Origin: Pseudomonadales bacterium
GTDB taxonomy: Bacteria; Pseudomonadota; Gammaproteobacteria; Pseudomonadales; Pseudohongiellaceae
Assembly: GCA_022360535.1 (NCBI GenBank)
Contig: JAKSCP010000255.1
Coordinates: 1 to 8,213, forward strand
DNA length: 8,213 bases
Reading direction: 5' to 3'
This document shows positions 6,760 to 8,213 of this stretch, in pieces. The translations under genes were made by a program, and so were the position numbers. Each line of letters opens with the position of its first letter. The first letter of the stretch is position 1. Under the pieces are notes generated by a model, which was given only the letters and a program-made list of their open reading frames with translations, was not told the DNA's origin and made no database searches.

Positions 6760-7247
6760 TGAGCGCTGATCAACTCTCCATGTTCGGCCAGGAATCAGAG
6801 TCAGCAGCCGCTGCTGCGCCTACCAGTTTTTCCATTTCCAGAACTATTAATGGTAAGCAACAGCAGGTCTGTGACCACTGGCTGATACCGGTGTTTATCG
6901 GCGAATGGATGTTTGGACCCAAAGTTCAGGCCGAGAAGATTCTGAATCTGGAGAACACTGTTCGCAAGAATGGTGAGTTCAACTACCTTATTCATCGCCG
7001 GGGCCAGGAAGTAAACCATAGCGGTGAATACCTGGAACTCAATATCCCTTCCAGGCTCACCTTCAGCTGGACTGAAAGCACTCACCCCGACGCGGAATGT
7101 AAGATCTCCGTTCAGTTTGTGGCTGAGGCAGACAAAACCAAACTGAAAATGAATGTGAAGCTACCGGCACAGATTAGCGGCAACAAAGATAAGATCAAGA
7201 AACAATGGTCGGCCCGTTGCAAAGCCCTGGCCGAAAAATTCAAATAG
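6759..7247 (+). CDS. SRPBCC/AHSA1-domain protein, translationally coupled to the cytochrome gene
   Basis: 162 residues, no signal peptide or membrane segment, so cytoplasmic. The A of its ATG is the last base of the cytochrome's TGA stop, so translation is probably coupled. After a low-complexity leader (1-21, with five alanines in a row) the domain follows the AHSA1 order: strand FSISRTI (24-30), helix QQQVCDHWLIPVFIGEWMF (34-52), strands GEFNYLIHR and GEYLELNIPSRLTFSWTE (89-106), KISVQFV and KLKMNVKL (128-135), then a long basic C-terminal helix (about 143-162) that caps the hydrophobic pocket. Family members bind lipophilic ligands or act like Hsp90 co-chaperone domains; no ligand can be named. 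Its place behind a molybdoenzyme-cytochrome pair is unexplained: both partners act in the periplasm. The leader contains QLSMF (5-9), resembling the sliding-clamp binding pentapeptide, possibly by chance. Confidence 0.82.
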   Translation: MSADQLSMFGQESESAAAAAPTSFSISRTINGKQQQVCDHWLIPVFIGEWMFGPKVQAEKILNLENTVRKNGEFNYLIHRRGQEVNHSGEYLELNIPSRLTFSWTESTHPDAECKISVQFVAEADKTKLKMNVKLPAQISGNKDKIKKQWSARCKALAEKFK

Positions 7248-7274
7248 CTTGGTCTTTGCCCCTTAGCTTATCCC

Positions 7275-8213
7275 TCAGCGACCGATATCACTTGCTTCAG
7301 CCTCGCGCATCGTCCGCTCCGCAGCAAACGGCAGAATGTAGCCCGCTTCCAGGTTGTCGGTAACCACAGCGGTTACTGCATCTACATAGGCTGCATGACT
7401 CGGATACAGTGCATCCAGAGTGGCCTCATCGAAAGGTTCATGAGAACCATAGAGAAAGCAAAAGCGATTGCTCGTACCGGTATTCATACCGGTGTTTTTG
7501 GCGGTCGCAACCACATGTTCTGCCAACCGAATCCCACCCAACACATTGCCGTACTCATCGCGATCAAATTCCACATTGGGCAGAGCCCTTTTCACCTTCA
7601 GGCGATCGGCAATCGGTGGAGGCACATCGTCCCGAATCCAGGTGACCAGATGGTCGTAAGCGGCATTCAGTACATCACGAAAAGGCACCCTGCTGATAGT
7701 TGGCAATTGGCAATCATGTTGACGGATAGCAGCGTCCTCTAGCGGTAACCCTTCGCGCTGCAAGCGTACCTTGGCGTATTCGATTTCGAACTCCGCATCG
7801 ACGTGAGAAGCACCAGCCACTTCCCACTGCCGAAAGTTATCGGAGTCTGGCTGCGGACTGGCCGCCCGGCGCGCCATGTCAGTTTCCGCCATCACCTTGA
7901 AAATCTTTACTGGCTGATCGTCACGTATGCGATTACCTCCACCGTGCACCATGAAGCCATCAAACACCGGGTCTAATGGATGAATATTGTTGATATAGCC
8001 CGCCAATCGGCTCGCTGACTGGGAATGACCGGTAGCGATAATTTGCTCTGCTCTTAATCCATCCAGAATGTCTATTTGCGATCCTGGGGACTCCTCGCCC
8101 ACTCGCCGAATGGCCTTGCCAGACACCGCAAAAATATCGAAAGAGAGATCGTCGTTTTCTACTGCGCCATTATTAGTGGTATCGAGTGTGGCATACCGAT
8201 CAGCGCTCCAGGC
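7275..8213 (-). CDS. Alpha/beta-hydrolase-domain protein (Abhydrolase_10-like), N-terminal part outside window
   Basis: The minus-strand frame is open to the right edge, giving the C-terminal 312 residues. The GTG at 8126 is an internal valine, because the coding sequence upstream (with FDIFAVSGKAIRR running across it) matches the family. Counting from the edge, GHSQSASR at 62-69 holds the probable nucleophile Ser64; AETD (109-112) is the likely acid region; VAGASHVD (132-139) supplies the probable catalytic His137. YINNIHPLDPVFDGFMVHGG and PDSDNFRQWEV are hallmarks of the large family called 'alpha/beta hydrolase domain-containing protein'. The substrate is unknown, probably an ester. Full-length relatives are usually longer, so a substantial N-terminal part should lie outside. 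It converges on the SRPBCC gene with 27 bases between the stops and no clear terminator. Confidence 0.85.
   Translation of the reverse strand, partial: AWSADRYATLDTTNNGAVENDDLSFDIFAVSGKAIRRVGEESPGSQIDILDGLRAEQIIATGHSQSASRLAGYINNIHPLDPVFDGFMVHGGGNRIRDDQPVKIFKVMAETDMARRAASPQPDSDNFRQWEVAGASHVDAEFEIEYAKVRLQREGLPLEDAAIRQHDCQLPTISRVPFRDVLNAAYDHLVTWIRDDVPPPIADRLKVKRALPNVEFDRDEYGNVLGGIRLAEHVVATAKNTGMNTGTSNRFCFLYGSHEPFDEATLDALYPSHAAYVDAVTAVVTDNLEAGYILPFAAERTMREAEASDIGR

Noticed and set aside
7248..7274. Possible terminator between the SRPBCC and hydrolase genes
   Set aside because: Only AGCT ends pair (AGCT...AGCT); there is no stable GC stem and no T-run within the 27-base gap.
7395..7742. Plus-strand open frames opposite the alpha/beta-hydrolase gene
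   Set aside because: They show no family motifs or ribosome binding sites and lie antisense to a gene with a clear GHSQS nucleophile motif; they are shadows.
1..8213. Defence island, phage, transposon or biosynthetic cluster
   Set aside because: No integrase, transposase, nuclease, toxin, CRISPR or synthase motifs were seen. All genes fit housekeeping envelope or redox families with even composition.

Overview
The window looks like ordinary chromosomal DNA of a free-living, probably aquatic, gammaproteobacterium. The main clue is a complete ynbE and ydbL behind the 3' part of ydbH, a three-gene set typical of Gammaproteobacteria. The periplasmic redox and hydrolase genes fit an aerobic heterotroph. 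Base composition is moderate and even, and no phage, transposon, CRISPR array, tRNA or rRNA is visible. No gene-free stretch exceeds 300 bases; the longest gaps are about 85-120 bases. Species cannot be named from the sequence.

Layout. (1) 1-2416, plus strand: ydbH (its start lies before the window), ynbE and ydbL, an envelope lipid-transport operon. YdbH is an AsmA-like bridge, YnbE an outer-membrane lipoprotein partner and YdbL a small periplasmic accessory factor. (2) 2423-3571, minus strand: an FMN-dependent alpha-hydroxy-acid dehydrogenase of the LldD/glycolate oxidase family, with a TTG start and a strong ribosome binding site. It converges on ydbL with only 6 bases between the stops. 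(3) 3689-4126, plus: a four-helix DUF2214-type membrane protein, divergent from the dehydrogenase. (4) 4183-4953, plus: an exported methyltransferase-fold protein (COG4798-like). It is preceded by three imperfect 17-bp repeats. (5) 5066-7247, plus: a tight three-gene unit. It holds a Tat-exported molybdenum sulfite-oxidase-family dehydrogenase, a small monohaem cytochrome c that is its probable electron acceptor, and a cytoplasmic SRPBCC/AHSA1-domain protein overlapping the cytochrome by one base. (6) 7275-8213, minus: the C-terminal part of an alpha/beta-hydrolase-domain protein whose start lies beyond the right edge.

How they work together. The ydbH operon maintains the outer membrane. The molybdoenzyme-cytochrome pair probably passes electrons from sulfite or a similar oxyanion into the periplasmic cytochrome pool. 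The flavin dehydrogenase probably feeds 2-hydroxyacid electrons into respiration. I found no clear new multi-gene system. The points most worth a second look are the secreted methyltransferase-fold protein, the SRPBCC gene coupled to the molybdoenzyme operon (with a possible sliding-clamp-like pentapeptide), and the 17-bp repeats.
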